Shown in pieces: positions 12,527 to 24,447 of a stretch of DNA of 64,000 nt (positions within the stretch are counted from its first letter, which is position 1; every line of letters starts with the position of its first letter). The notes under the pieces are model-generated. The model did not search any database and was not told where the DNA came from. It worked only from the letters and a program-made list of their open reading frames with translations. Origin of the DNA: Acanthochromis polyacanthus (taxonomy: Eukaryota; Chordata; Actinopteri; Pomacentridae); assembly GCF_021347895.1 (NCBI RefSeq), contig NC_067124.1:20884521-20948520 (forward strand), in the 5' to 3' direction. The position numbers and the translations under genes were made by a program.

Positions 12527-14430
12527 GGAGTCTTGAGCAATGGCAGATGTTTTCAAAGTACATATTGTCCATGTGGACATTACTGCTTATTCTGGACACT
12601 ATGTGTCTTTGTAGCATAGTTTGTAGCACAGACACAAATGTTAGTTGATGTCCACAGCTGGTGTAATGTGCTTTTGCAGGTCTCTCATACGTACAAACAA
12701 GAAATGAAAACACATTCTTCCAATGTTAAAGTTGTCTGCTCTGTATTTCTGTTTGTCGGTGTTTATAAATAGTGATGTTGGCTCCTGATGTTGCTGCCTG
12801 CTGCCGTACAGATCTCTCAAGAAGTTTGATTACTGTCAGGAAAAGGAGCATTTGCTTGCTATCGAGTACATACAATATCTTGAAGAAACTTCTACATAAT
12901 TGCTCCAATTGTCTTTTAACTCAAGGCTTTATTTTTATTCGGTTTTCACTTCTGTTTAATGCATTTGATCAAAAAAAACATACATTTTCTTGCTTTTGTT
13001 ATGAATGAAATGGAAAACAGAAATGAAACAGAAAGTGATCTCTGCTCAGTCATGATAAAACTCCCATTCTTACCAGAGCAATGACTTCTTGTTGTAAACG
13101 ATCCCCTATACTGTAAAATGATTTTAAAATAGCCTGTTTGTTATTTATTAAGCTCCTAGTAATGCCATTCTTCCATCTTTTACACACCTCAAAAGCAGGT
13201 AAAAAGACTTTTATTCTATCAGGGGCAGCAGCAGGGATTCAGACAGCAGACAGGGAGGGATTATAGCTAAAGGAGAGTGTTGAAGGTTAAGTTACAGAAA
13301 GAGAGCAAGTGCGTGACGTAACGGCACCAAATTTTCAGATCAGATGAATAGTGTCTGTGTAAAGTGTTCCATGATAATATTGCTTCACTGGTGCCTTCCC
13401 CAATCAGTATGTTTCTATTCACAGAGAGTGTTGTGTGCTGGAAAATCAGTAGCTTTTTTTTCCTACTTTGACAAGGTGTCAGCTGTGTTTATGTTCAAAG
13501 ATGTATTAAAACTGCCATAACAACCCCTGGTTTTGAGCTCAAGGCTTCAAGCTGTGTTTATTGTTCCCTCGTCACACTTGCATGCATCATCTCTCTCACT
13601 TTCTCTCTCACACACACACACACACTAAACTGTCCAGTTGTGGGGCTATAATAGTTTATTTTCTTCTCTCAGTATGTCCTGGGGTGAACTCAGCAGCAGA
13701 GCTCTCCAGAATGCATGTCTGGCCTCACTGAGCCTCCAGGCTAAACTTTGCCCCCTATACTGAGATATTCAGCCAAACTGAGCCCTTGCTTCTATTTCTG
13801 GATGCTGAAAATGACATGATGATGAGTCAACATGAGCTAAAAATGCTGAAAATCTAGAGAGATGTTGACCAACAGAACGAGCTGAGCTTTAAGCTTGTGT
13901 GAGAAATAGTTTTGAGTCCATTGATACAATAGTTTGAAGTGGAAAAGTCAACTGAAATTTGAGGTTTTCTACGAGTACTGTATTAAATGGCAGATCTTTA
14001 AATATAATTGGCATCCAGTGAGGAAACCTAATCAGGGAGAACTGTTTGGTTTGGAATCCACAGAACATAATGGTCAATGTATAATCGTTACTCTTGGGTG
14101 TTTTGGCCCATCTATTTAATTTCCCGTTAATACACTGACTACATCCTCATGTTACAGCTAATGTTGTAGCCCTTTCAGATTGGATCCATGAGAGGTGGAA
14201 GGAGACGTGCTGTGTGAGAGGTGAGTCGTCTGGGGTGGGGTGGAGTGGGAGGCGGTGGGCAGTCTTGCCCTGCTTGCTTTGTAGTCGAACGCCACAGCTG
14301 CAGCCCTGGAATTTCATTCTCTCGGAGGAGATGTTTATTACGTTTCACCCAGTGGAGCAAGAAATGGAGTGAGTTTGCATGGCGTGTCATATATTCAGAT
14401 GAAAACCTCATGATGGAAGCCGTCCATCAT
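12527..14430. other. Intergenic, no gene seen
   Basis: AT-rich with no splice-supported frames. It includes a TC/CA microsatellite at 13588-13625 and a G-rich patch at 14230-14262. Confidence 0.5.
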
Positions 14431-14510
14431 TCTTCACAAAACTTTAACACATCAGTCAGATTGAAAAGCTCAGTAAACATTCTAACATAGTTCACATTTT
14501 AAATGTGGAT

Positions 14511-14518
14511 GTCCAAAA
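14511..14518. repeat. hAT target-site duplication, left copy
   Basis: GTCCAAAA is repeated exactly at 16786-16793. Removing the element rejoins a sequence that parallels the related tandem copy around 17170-17240 (ttcacatttttgttactgaa, gtcccaagccaaattca). This independently supports the insertion point. Confidence 0.88.
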
Positions 14519-15249
14519 CAGTGGCGGATCTTCCACAGGGAAAACATCGTAGTTATATTGTACAAATAAGTCACAGGAAAGAGACACACACTGCAGAATT
14601 ACAGTAATTGTGGGCTGACTGATTTCCTGATTATCAGTATTTTATTTTTTTACTGATCTATCAATTTAAAAATGGCGCTACTTTGACCCTGAACCTTTAT
14701 CTACCTGTGGTCGCTCTGGCTTCTGGAGTGATTTGATTGGTTATACGTCACAAATAAAACTCCTTCAACTTAACATCTGTAAACAAAACAAAACATATCA
14801 ACAAAGTTTTCTGTTAGTTTGTGTTCTTCTAAGTTTACCTCCAAAATTTTAAATACTTTCATTTACTGCAAATGAATATCTGCTTCAAATGTCTCACTAA
14901 TAATCATTATCAGCCTTAAAAACCCACAAAACACCCCTCTATACTCGACCACACTTGGTACAGTCCGGTTCCCCCTTCTATAAATCTGCTTGGAAAGAAA
15001 AGTGACTCAAAGTGGCCTTCTACCTGGACAGGTTTTGTTGGAGCTCATGCAGCAAACATTTTGGATAACTGCACTTTAATATGGATGGATGACACTGAAT
15101 TAGAGTCTGTTTTAATGAGACTGAGTTCAGATGTGTAGCTCTGTCATTAAATAGGAAACTATTTCTCAGAATTCACAGAGAAAAGTCTGAAATGTTTGCT
15201 AGGTTAGCGTCCCACTTGTTCTTTGGCTCGGGTAAAGCTAACAGATAGG

Positions 15250-15349
15250 TTTCACTTCCGGGTCAGGAAGTAGCTCAGCGCCATTTTGAGTGGTCAACTT
15301 TGTTGAGTCCGTGACCGGAGTTTATCTTTTAGCCTAATATTTGTTGGCT
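15250..15349 (+). promoter_or_regulatory. Captured promoter-like segment in the hAT element
   Basis: An ETS site (CACTTCCGG, 15253-15261) and a YY1-like GCGCCATTTTG (15278-15288) precede the 52-codon ORF by under 100 nt, in a CpG-bearing patch inside AT-rich DNA. This arrangement is typical of TATA-less promoters. Confidence 0.45.
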
Positions 15350-15508
15350 ATGGCTGCCACTCAGCTGAAAAAGTATATCGACACACTTGATAGCACTTCG
15401 AAAGACCGATATCAGAGGACGTTGGAGTTAATTGATGGAATCGATCCTTATCAAGTTATACAGAAGGACTGGACAAGCACCCACAACGGCCTGCCTGAAG
15501 TGAAATAA
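15350..15508 (+). pseudogene. Captured first-exon fragment inside the hAT element, 52 codons
   Basis: ATG GCT GCC ACT CAG CTG opens a frame reading MAATQLKKYIDTLDSTSKDR, then a GIDPYQVIQKDW motif and LPEVK, ending TAA. The style (ATQLKKYI-LD...-R-R...L..I.GIDPY...K.D) resembles the N-terminus of fish proteins that carry a YqaJ-like nuclease domain. This is memory-based and unverified. It is followed by nothing related, so it is a truncated gene start. Either the TAA or a weak donor (gaa/gtgaaa) ends it. ETS and YY1-like sites lie just upstream. Confidence 0.5.
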
Positions 15509-16519
15509 TTTGAGTAAATTTCAGCCGTTTGCACTCATAATATGAGGAAGTAGCACTTCAGACACAGATTTTTTTTGCCGAGATTTTGAACACAGTTTGA
15601 TGTAGAATTCATCAGAAAACAGCATTCATTCAGGTCGCCGATTTAACTAACAATGAACCTAATGATTTTTTCTATTAATTAGCGTATCATTGGTCTATCT
15701 AAATTAAATTAACTGGAATAAACAGTGGAATCTGGCTAAGATCACGCCTACTACCTTCCACTTGGTAGTCTCTCTTCTTACCCCCTGAGCTACTTGCTCA
15801 GATACTAATTCTTCTTTTTTTGCGCGTTTATCATCGATTTTTTTGCCGTTTTCGAGTTTTTTTTTCACTCTCGACTCGACCGTTTTTCTCAGGAAGTTAA
15901 ACTTCAGCCTTCGAGTTCCAAGACTTTCCAAATCCTCCAGACCTCCCGAGCCCTCAGGACCTGAGCTTTCACACAGTCTGAGGGCTGAAATTTTCTACTG
16001 ATATCTTCTAAGTTCCTCAGTAGATCCCTGTTAGTTTGAACCTTTAGACAATCTGAGGGCTGAAGTTTTAAAAGCTTCTCAGTACTCCTCTGTTAGTTTG
16101 AACTTTCTGGCTAACAGAAGCCTGAAAACTTGCCACCATGAGTCTTGATTTCACATTTAGACCATCCATCTGAGTTCTTCTCAGACCTTCACCTGTGGGT
16201 TCTTTAGAAATCCTGAACAAACTTTGATTCTCTTCACTGAACAGTAAAGTTTGTGGAGATCAGAAGGTAACATTAGTTTGATCAATGCCTTAAACTACTG
16301 GCAGACTTTATCTGGAAAGCAGTTTTCTGAAATGAGTTCTTAGTAAATCTGTCCACAATCAAACCAAGAATATAGAAAGAGGAAATGTTTGAAGAAACAA
16401 TTTGATGTTTTCATTTCAGGCGAGAAAATGCTTTCAGACCTTTATCTGTTTTTGATCTTTTTGATCTTTTTATTGTCACTTCTGTTTAATTTGATCTTCT
16501 AAAGTCTAACTGGTGTCTT

Positions 16520-16760
16520 TTCAAATGTTTTGTCTTTAGTTTGATTGTTCTTAAATGTTTAGTTTTGCTCTTTTCTCACTTTTTATTCTTTTCTCATGTC
16601 TGATTTTGAAATGTTTTGTCTTTTTAGTGTTTTGTTGTTTTTTCAAATGTTTTATCAGCTTGTTTGAAAAACGTCCTTTTCTTTCCCAATGTTTAATTTT
16701 TAGATTAAATCTTTAAGGTTTTTCTTTTTAAATGTTTCACCACCTTTTAATGTTTGATTT
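16520..16760. repeat. Subterminal AATGTTT motif array of the hAT element
   Basis: AATGTTT occurs about seven times, near 16524, 16554, 16609, 16646, 16688, 16730 and 16749, mostly in a TTTNAAATGTTTTGTCTTT-like context. Short clustered subterminal motifs are where hAT transposases bind. Confidence 0.55.
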
Positions 16761-16785
16761 TAAAATTAATCTGGATCCGCCCCTG

Positions 16786-16793
16786 GTCCAAAA
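16786..16793. repeat. hAT target-site duplication, right copy
   Basis: Exact second copy of GTCCAAAA, directly after the terminal CCCCTG. Confidence 0.88.
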
Positions 16794-17421
16794 CCAAATT
16801 CACCGGATTTTTTAACTTATCTTTAGCAGTATAAATCCTGATAAGTCTGACTCTAATTGTAGATCTTGTCACTTAGAAAAAAATTATGTTCAGTTTAACA
16901 GTTTTCATATATTTCCTTGGGTTTTAGGAGCAGCATTCTGTTTTTGTAGCTTAATTTGTGTATTTGTGCTGGTCTGATGTAATTCAGCCTCACAGTGGTC
17001 TTTGTCACAATGCTCCTTTACAAGCTAAACTCCCACAATGCTTGCCACAACAGACGTTCCCACCTCTTCAGGAAGCTACAGTATTCAACAGTAAGAGGCA
17101 ATGCCTGGTGGAGCAACCAGGTAATTACAGTATTGGCATAATGTTTGGTGTTTTTCATAAAACCTTTATAATCAGTCAGATTGAAAAGTGACCATTACAA
17201 ATCAGTTCACATTTTTGTTACTGAAGTCCCAAGCCAAATTCATGGGAATTTTTAGCTTATTGTTTCCGGTTTAAATCAATGTCTGACTCTTAGTTTAGAT
17301 CTTATCTCTTAGAAAAACAAAATTATGCTCAGGTTAACAGTTTTCATATATTTCAATGGGATTTAGGAGCAGTATTCTGCTTTTTCCACCTTCATTTGTG
17401 TATTTGCACTGGTCTGATGTA

Positions 17422-17462
17422 CACTACCAGTCAAAAGTTTGGAAACACTTTTGACTGGTAGT
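17422..17462. mobile_element. 40-bp Tc1/mariner-like terminal repeat remnant
   Basis: ACTACCAGTCAAAAG at 17423-17437 and its exact reverse complement at 17448-17462 flank a 10-nt loop (TTTGGAAACA). ACTACCAGTCAAAAGTTTGG is a familiar Tc1-like terminus in fish. The insertion follows TA at 17420 and is absent from the sister tandem copy. Confidence 0.7.
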
Positions 17463-17610
17463 CTCGTTCAACCTCACAGTAGTCTTTGTCACAGTGCTCC
17501 TTTACTAGCTAAACTCCCACAGTCCTTGCCAACACAGAAGTTTCCATCTCCCTGAACAATAAGAGGCATCAGCTGGGAGCACAACCAGGTATTACTTGAG
17601 GTGTTCATTA

Positions 17611-20600
17611 GCTAGGAAAATGGTTTTAGGCAGATACTGTACTTATATTGAACGACTTGAATAAGATCGGGGCAAGAAAAATAATAAGTTAAGTATAAAC
17701 ATCAAAAAGACGCAAAAGCACAAGAGTTAGCGAATTGTGCAGTTTTCCATGTGGGCAAAGCATGTCGTTTTTTTTTTATATATATAGATTGCATACCACT
17801 CCTTTCACCAGTTCATCAGCTTCACACTATGCTGAGGCCTCATGAACTATTTTGAACAGGAAACTGCTTTATGAAGTCTTGCCTATTTTTTTTTTCTGTC
17901 AAGCATGCAGCCTTAATGTACACACCCTGACACTGCACAAGCTGATTGCTAGTGAGGCAGATGGTTTCCACTCCAAAGGAGTCATGTCTTTGCATTCCCC
18001 TACCATGAGATAGATGAAGAATGCATGCAACACACATGCACGCACTCACTCGCAGTGCATTCTTAAGCCCAGATATACTCAGACATAGGTAGGGTTTGCT
18101 TGCTACACTCCCTGATCTGTCGAGGTGTTGATATATTTTGTGTACTCGAGGGGAGCCTCTGTCAAAAAGTAATGACTGCGAAAAGCTTTCATCAGGGATT
18201 GACAGGGTGGATTTATTTTGGCGCTTCCTTCAGTGCTGATTTGATTCCTTAGAGCTTTATCTGAAGCAAATTGTAGATTTCATAAATCACTCAAGTTCAG
18301 ATTTCATGGTTGAAGATTAGCCTCTACCTTGTGATTTTCTATAGGCATGATGATACCTTTCTTTGACCTTTTTGTCTAAGAGACTCCTGATATCATTATA
18401 AGAGCAAATGGTTCATGAACTCAGTAGCTGTATATTTTGAATGACAGTAATATAGACTTAGCTGTGCCTGAAGTAAGAGCAAGATCACAGTAAGAGGGTG
18501 CTTTGATATGGTTTGACTTTGCACGAAAAGATGAGATCTGTCCTGTACTTGTCAGCTCTTGTTGCAGCTCCTCATAGGGGGTAGTAAATCATTAAGTACT
18601 TTAGCTGGTAACTCATAAGGTGTGAATGCACAGAGGACATAGAGAACTTTTTTGAGAACTCTTGTGCTCTGGCAAGCAGCCGCTGGCTTGCAACCAAACA
18701 AATTTCCTGCTGTTCTTTCATTTCTCTTCGAAGAAAGGAAGGTCACACTTATCTGCAGGCTAAAGACATTTTCTGAGAACAGAGCATGGAATCGACATCT
18801 GCTTCTCCAAAAACCCTTGGCTCTTGAAAAAAGAATAAAAAAAAAACTTGCAACAAACTTGTTCTGGCATAATTACAAGCTATTCATTCACTTTTTGACA
18901 CCATTTTGCTCCACCGACTGTGCAGTGGTGTCAAAATGCTTGTTTTCGAATGAAAAGCAGCTCAGCTTGTTATCAAAAGTGTCAGTGTGTGTTGACTATA
19001 ACTGCAGGGGTTTGTTCCGGTAAAGAGGTAGATGACCAGCAGGCCACAGCAGTGACCACAATCCAGATGGATGCCTCTGTTCCAACACTGTTGATTTAGC
19101 CAACCATGAGTCAACAGTTCCCAGCAGAGGGGGACAGCAGGATGGAGGGACAGAGGAAAGGAAGTGCAATGGTGTTGAACGATTACATGGGGCTTAAGCT
19201 TCTGGGATGGGGGCAAACAGGAAGCAGATGCCTGAATGATTCAGAGACACACAAAAAAAAAGGTGAGGGATGTGTGCCAACTCATGTGGGTGCGGACTGC
19301 TGTAATTACAATGCTGCTGGTGTGTGTGTGTTTAAGATGGTAATGTTGGTGTGTATGAGCACCCATGCATGTATTCTCGCTTCTTCTAATTTGCACTTAA
19401 ATTAGCAGTCCACGAAAATCCATCATTTGAGTATCAAATGGAAACTGTCAACCCAAAATGCGCTTCTGAAAAGTTTGGCTTTGCCTGCTGTTCCTCTAAT
19501 ATATTCAATGTCTTTTTATCAACTCGTCTTCGCATAGATAAATTTGAATATTTCTTTCCTCCACACAGGGAAAAAAAGCAACCACTTCATCCCCCTTTCA
19601 CATCTGCTCTCTCTTCTGTCTCTTGACCTGTTGGGTCCTGCCTTCAGAATGTGCTGTCAAGTAAAACCTGCACTCTGACTTTCAGCATGCTGACTTCCAA
19701 CCTGGCTCATCTCCACAGTCCCCATCAGCAGCTGTGTGACTGTGTTATTATCTCGATTACACTCCTCCAGCACACTCCTCCAGCCTCCACCTAAATGAGA
19801 AGGAGAAAAAAAATCTAATGACTTTAGACTGCATCATGTAGACACAAATGCATGCTCATGTCTGCCTTAATACATACAGTTTTTGACCCGTCCTCACCTC
19901 TGAGCTGCACAATGAAGCAGTGTGTGTGTGTGTGTATGTGTGGTATCTTTATATTCATAGCAGCTCAGTTGACATTACACCCTTCATTGTGGAAAAAAGA
20001 ATGAATGGAAACAGACATTGTCATTGATGCCAGTTTCTGTGCTATTATGTACAAGCTTTAAAGAGCGCTGTTTTCCAAAGGCTGCGCAACTGCTTGCGGA
20101 TTTTAGCAAAAAGAAAGAAAGAAAACAAACAGCTCCAACTTGTTCTCAGCAGTTATAAATACCAGTGATGGCTTGTATTTTTAGTTCATTTCTGTGGGAT
20201 AGTTCAAGCTGAATTCTGTAAAGTCTATCACTATGCATACAAGTGCATACAAGGACAGGAGTGGCTGTGTTTTTATAAAGAGGATGACTAGGAGGCAAGA
20301 GATCCTTTGGGAAGCTCGTGGTCTCTAGATGTATATCATGAGTACTCACATGGGGAGCTGGTCTGTGGATTTATTTGGCACTGATTGTCTGATTGAGTCC
20401 CATGAGGTTGACTATTGGCGAGAGACAGAGAAGGGGCTGGCAGAGTGAATGAGGGTAAAAATACTGCCTGTTTTCATAGTCAGAGTCCATCTTCCTTCAG
20501 TGATAGCTCGCTTCATAGTGAACTGGCTCCATGTGTGCATAAAAGAAAGAAAATAAATCCAACCTTGCTTTGTGCAAGAAAAACAGTATCCAAGTTACTG

Positions 20601-22238
20601 CTGAGAATCTGTTTGCGCCATTAGTTCTTCATCACCATGGGACCTTCACAACTTTGCAGGGGTTTTTCCAGAATGAACCGATGACACGCTTCTATGCGCT
20701 CAGGACAGAGCCTTGAGGAGGATTTATGCCCTTTTACAAGTAACTCTTAATTTTCAGATCAAACAAGTTTTTAGCTTTCGTTATCAAAGACGTTTCAACA
20801 GTGAGGCACTGTTCTTCTAATGGACTCCATAAAATACAAATCCTTTGATGAAAACAGTTGGCGAAGAAGCAAAGGGGAAAGATCTGATGTATCTAATTAG
20901 TCGATACCCAAATGGCACAAAATGGACAATGTAACTTAAATATTTTTCTGTCTGCATTAGTGGTAATGCTTTAACATAATTTCCAAGCAGAAGAACCTAT
21001 AAGAAACTTTAGCTACCCGAATGTAGTTTTGCCTATAATCATGTGGCCAAAAAATCATAATGAAACAATATAAATACTGAACAGTCATGTTGCCAATAAT
21101 ATTTTAGGAGCTAAAGAGGATACTCAGCTTAGAGTTTTCCACTTAATATTTTATCCGTTAGATGACTAAAACAGGGGCATTTACAATCATTTTATTCTCA
21201 GAGATATCTACAGTATGGATATTATCTTATTTTTTTTCCTAAATGTACCAGTACAGTTTGTGATAAAGGTAATAAGTCAAACAAAAATGACCAAAAAGAC
21301 AAAGTGATAAATGGATATGAAAGGTCTGCAAGTGTGGGATTATTTGCTTTATAAATATTTAGCACATGTGTGAAAAATGCATGAACAGCTCATTCATAAT
21401 AAGATTGTGAAACATGTAGAACAGTTCAGTGCAACACATTAGCATTTAGTTATGATTCTAATTGGTTGATGATGATTATCATCCACAAATGATTTTCATC
21501 TTCATTAATTCGGCTGTTGTGGATCATTTTTTCTTTCAAAAGTGTGACCGGTCTCCTTGTCCAGTGTAGACCAGAAACAGTTAAAACAGGCCGCAATTGC
21601 AGTCTTGTAAGTTGGCTCAAATTGTTTATGTGTAAACCAAATTGGTACCTCCAAAAAGCCCTGAGGCACCTACACTGCAGCTGGGCGCTTCCTCTTAACA
21701 ACATGTGTGGTACTCAGCAGTGTGTCTACATGGGACTCAGTGAACAACTTTTTAGAGTTTAGCTAAAATTCATTGTCGATGCTGATAAATCATTTGTGTT
21801 TTTCGTGTGAGAGAGCTGGGGTGATTTACATGTATGTCAAACTCATGCTGATCATCTGATGTTACATGATGTTAAACAAAACACAAAATGCTAAAGGCCA
21901 TTTGGAATCTGAGTTCTTGTCCATTTTTCTTCTTGTCCCTGTTTTTCTTACACGGCCAGTTGTGACATTAAGATATTTGTCAAAGTGTTTGTGTTTTTTC
22001 TCAAGAATCCATCTGTCAAAGTGTTTGGAAAGAGGCTGTTTTGTAATGCTGGAGCAAATAAGTAGGCAATGTGGGAGGGAAAGCCAGGTCAGGAGTGGTG
22101 GGGTTACAGATAGCTCACTGGAGCCAAAGAAACTGATTATTCTCAGCGTGGCGGTCAAAAAACAGCACTGTATTTTTTCCAGTTAACAACTGTTTTCTCT
22201 TTCTCTCTGCATCCATGTCTCTCTATCTCTACACCCAG

Positions 22239-22239
<1 letters not shown>
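17611..22239. other. Intergenic, no gene seen
   Basis: No splice-supported frames. The open frame at 18652-19023 (123 codons) has no recognisable domain and low-complexity Lys runs. T/AT run at 17769-17786 and a TG tract near 19920. Confidence 0.5.
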
Positions 22240-22289
<50 letters not shown>

Positions 22290-22314
22290 TGTCTGTCTGT
22301 CTGTCTGTCTATCT
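22240..22314 (+). repeat. Compound microsatellite (TG)n(TCTG)n
   Basis: About 49 bp of uninterrupted TG are followed by six units of TCTG/TCTA. Confidence 0.95.
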
Positions 22315-23821
22315 GTCCTGCATGCAAACTGGCTCCAGCTTGCTCTGGGACTGATGCCTTTATCAAACCATAATCACTACTCTCGCTGTTTTCAGTGTCA
22401 GCCTCAAATTTGATACTGTGTAAGTGTTAGTGGCCGTGGTTATGCCCCATAATATTCTCCGCTGTTCTGTAAAAACAGCTGTAATCTGTGAAACGTGCTG
22501 GCTGCAATTTTCCTGCCTTGGCAGCTCAACTTTTCATTAGGGCGCTGTCCAACAGAGCTACTGGAAAGTGTCATGTGCCATAGAAAATGTCATAAAGTAA
22601 CATTTTGCAAAGGAAATTCTGAATATTTTTAAATTCCAGTATCATCACTTGTAGTCTTAACAAAAAGGACGTAGTTTAACAAAGATACTGCTTGGTACGA
22701 TTGCTCTCGCGAGCGTTAAAAAGGTTTTGTTGGTTATTATCTACATAAGAAATGGAACAGAGTAGCTAATGTGATGCGAACAACTCCAGTGTTTCTCGCT
22801 TCCAGCTCCTCAAAATAGAAACCAGTGTTTCAGTTCCTGAGTGGCACCAATCAGGTTTTTAGAAATTTCATGAAGGAAGCCATAAACACAGCGCACCATT
22901 GTTCGTGCTTATTTTGGGGTATATACTTAGCATCTCTTACAGTTCCCTGCAAAAGAAAGCCCATCATTATGTCTCATGTGTAAACAGATGGGGAGTTTTG
23001 GTGTTGCTAGGAGGGGTGCTGTTGGCAGAAGTGGACAGAAGTGGAAATAATTATTCATCAGTTGACTGCTTTCCTCTTCGCTGGATGTGGCTCTCTCTGT
23101 TTTCAAGGCATTCAGACAGTAAATTAATGTGACTGACTCTTAATAAACCTGTTGTTTGGGACCTAATCTGAGTTTACAGAAAAACCCACTGCAAGGTTTT
23201 ACCCCTATATCCACTGCATCCAACACTTCCAGACTGTTGGAGGAGGTTAATCACTCGCATAGTTTCCATGTAGTGCATACTTGCAAGCACACAAAAAGCT
23301 ATTCTTAAATATGCAAAGGAAGAAGGGTTTATAAAAGAGCTGTTTCATTTGTGGCCCGCTGGACAGTCTTTGCAATGTTGCTCAGATGCTTGCCAGTAGA
23401 AACATTGTTTGAAGAGAAATGGAAATCCTCTTTTGAATCAGCGTATATGATGTGAATGTTGTCAAGTTGCATTTATGTTTCACAACAAGAACAGGGAGGA
23501 GTGGGGATTTATGGGCTGTGCACCAGAAAAACAATAAAATGTGGTCCAGGAGGTCCAGTTGGAGTAACAGAATAAAGTGTTTAAAGGGTTTTCTAATGCC
23601 AAAACACATCACTCACCCATCCTAAGAAACCGATAGACCTCCTGCTCAATCGAATGTATTTGTCCAAACTCCCTTCCTGTGAGATTTGCAACATCCCAGG
23701 ACCCTTACATTGTGTTTTTCAGTCTGGTTTGTTTTCCTTTTGTGAGCTAAGTGAGGCATAATCTTTACAGACAGCTGTTTAAATCACACAAATCAACTCC
23801 TGTTTATATGTTCTGAACTTA
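22315..23821. other. Intergenic, no gene seen
   Basis: No coding or repeat signal beyond a CTCGCGAG palindrome at about 22703-22710. Confidence 0.5.
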
Positions 23822-23825
23822 TTAA

Positions 23826-24443
23826 AGGGGAACTTCGTTTTTTTTCAACCTGGGGTCTGTTTTCATATGTAATTTCATACATGTGAGTGATGGAGAAATG
23901 AATTTTCGACATAGCTCCAGTATTTAGCCAGGCAGACCGCTTAGCAGCTCAGCTAGCAGCTCAGCTAGCGACAAGTATGGGGCAACTTGCCCCCCCGCGT
24001 CAAAGTCCGCCCTAACGTGCTTTTTTCCCCACACTGACCTGCTCAGATAGTCTCAACGAGTGTCCCACAACATACTAGAGATGAAAGGTGAACGAAAACC
24101 TCCACATTACCTGGCGATCGCTCTTTGTCTGTATCCAAATCTCAGAATGCTAGAAAGCAAATCTCATTCCGAAATTGCGGTTTTGGCGCGAGCTATCGCA
24201 CGATTTCGGAACGAGATTTGCTTTCTAGCGTCCTGATTTGGTCAGTGTGGTCAGTGTGGGGAAAAAAGCACGTCAGGGCGGACTTTGACATGGGGGGCAA
24301 GTTGCCCCATACTTTCGCTAGCTGAGCTGCTAAGCTGCCTGCCTGGCTAAATAATGGAGCTATGTCGAAAATTTTTCCATCACTCACATGTATGAAAGGA
24401 CATATGAAAACAGACCCCAGGTTGAAAAAAACCAAGTTCCCCT
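23826..24443. mobile_element. 618-bp foldback (MITE-like) element with TTAA target duplication
   Basis: Arms of about 200 bp (23826-24040 and 24235-24443) are inverted copies, both beginning AGGGGAACTT, then TTTTTTTCAACCTGGGGTCT and a block with ttcgacatagctcca. TTAA at 23822-23825 and 24444-24447 flank it, as for piggyBac or Kolobok-type elements. The centre holds a second, unrelated hairpin (24149-24229). No ORF of useful length. Confidence 0.85.
24149..24229. repeat. Nested central hairpin of the foldback element
   Basis: 27-bp arms at 24149-24175 and 24203-24229 (GCTAGAAAGCAAATCTCATT... and its complement) pair with one mismatch. The loop is CpG-rich (ttggcgcgagctatcg). Confidence 0.85.
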
Positions 24444-24447
24444 TTAA

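Larger units (their letters stand above)
14519..16785. mobile_element. hAT-type DNA transposon, non-autonomous, 2267 bp
   Basis: Termini are CAGTGGCGGATCT (left) and GGATCCGCCCCTG (right), imperfect inverted repeats of the CAGxGGCGGATC type used by many hAT elements. The flanks carry a perfect 8-bp target duplication GTCCAAAA at 14511-14518 and 16786-16793, the hAT signature. No transposase frame of useful length is present. The interior holds a promoter plus short ORF resembling a captured gene start (15240-15508), a tRNA-like segment (15715-15800), two copies of a roughly 85-bp segment (15965-16105) and an array of AATGTTT motifs near the right end. Confidence 0.88.
16786..17610. repeat. 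440-bp tandem duplication, two diverged copies
   Basis: Copy 1 (about 16786-17225) and copy 2 (about 17226-17610) share ordered blocks: ccaaattca, gtctgact, ttaacagttttcatatattt, ttttaggagcag, tttgtgtatttg, ggtctgatgta, acctcacag-gg/agtctttgtcaca, ctaaactcccaca, caaccaggta. A partial earlier copy (14430-14518) shares cagtcagattgaaaag. Copy 2 alone carries a 40-bp insertion. Confidence 0.75.

Noticed and set aside
18652..19023. 123-codon plus-strand ORF
   Set aside because: No domain, Lys-run low complexity, no splice or promoter support; length expected by chance in 64 kb.
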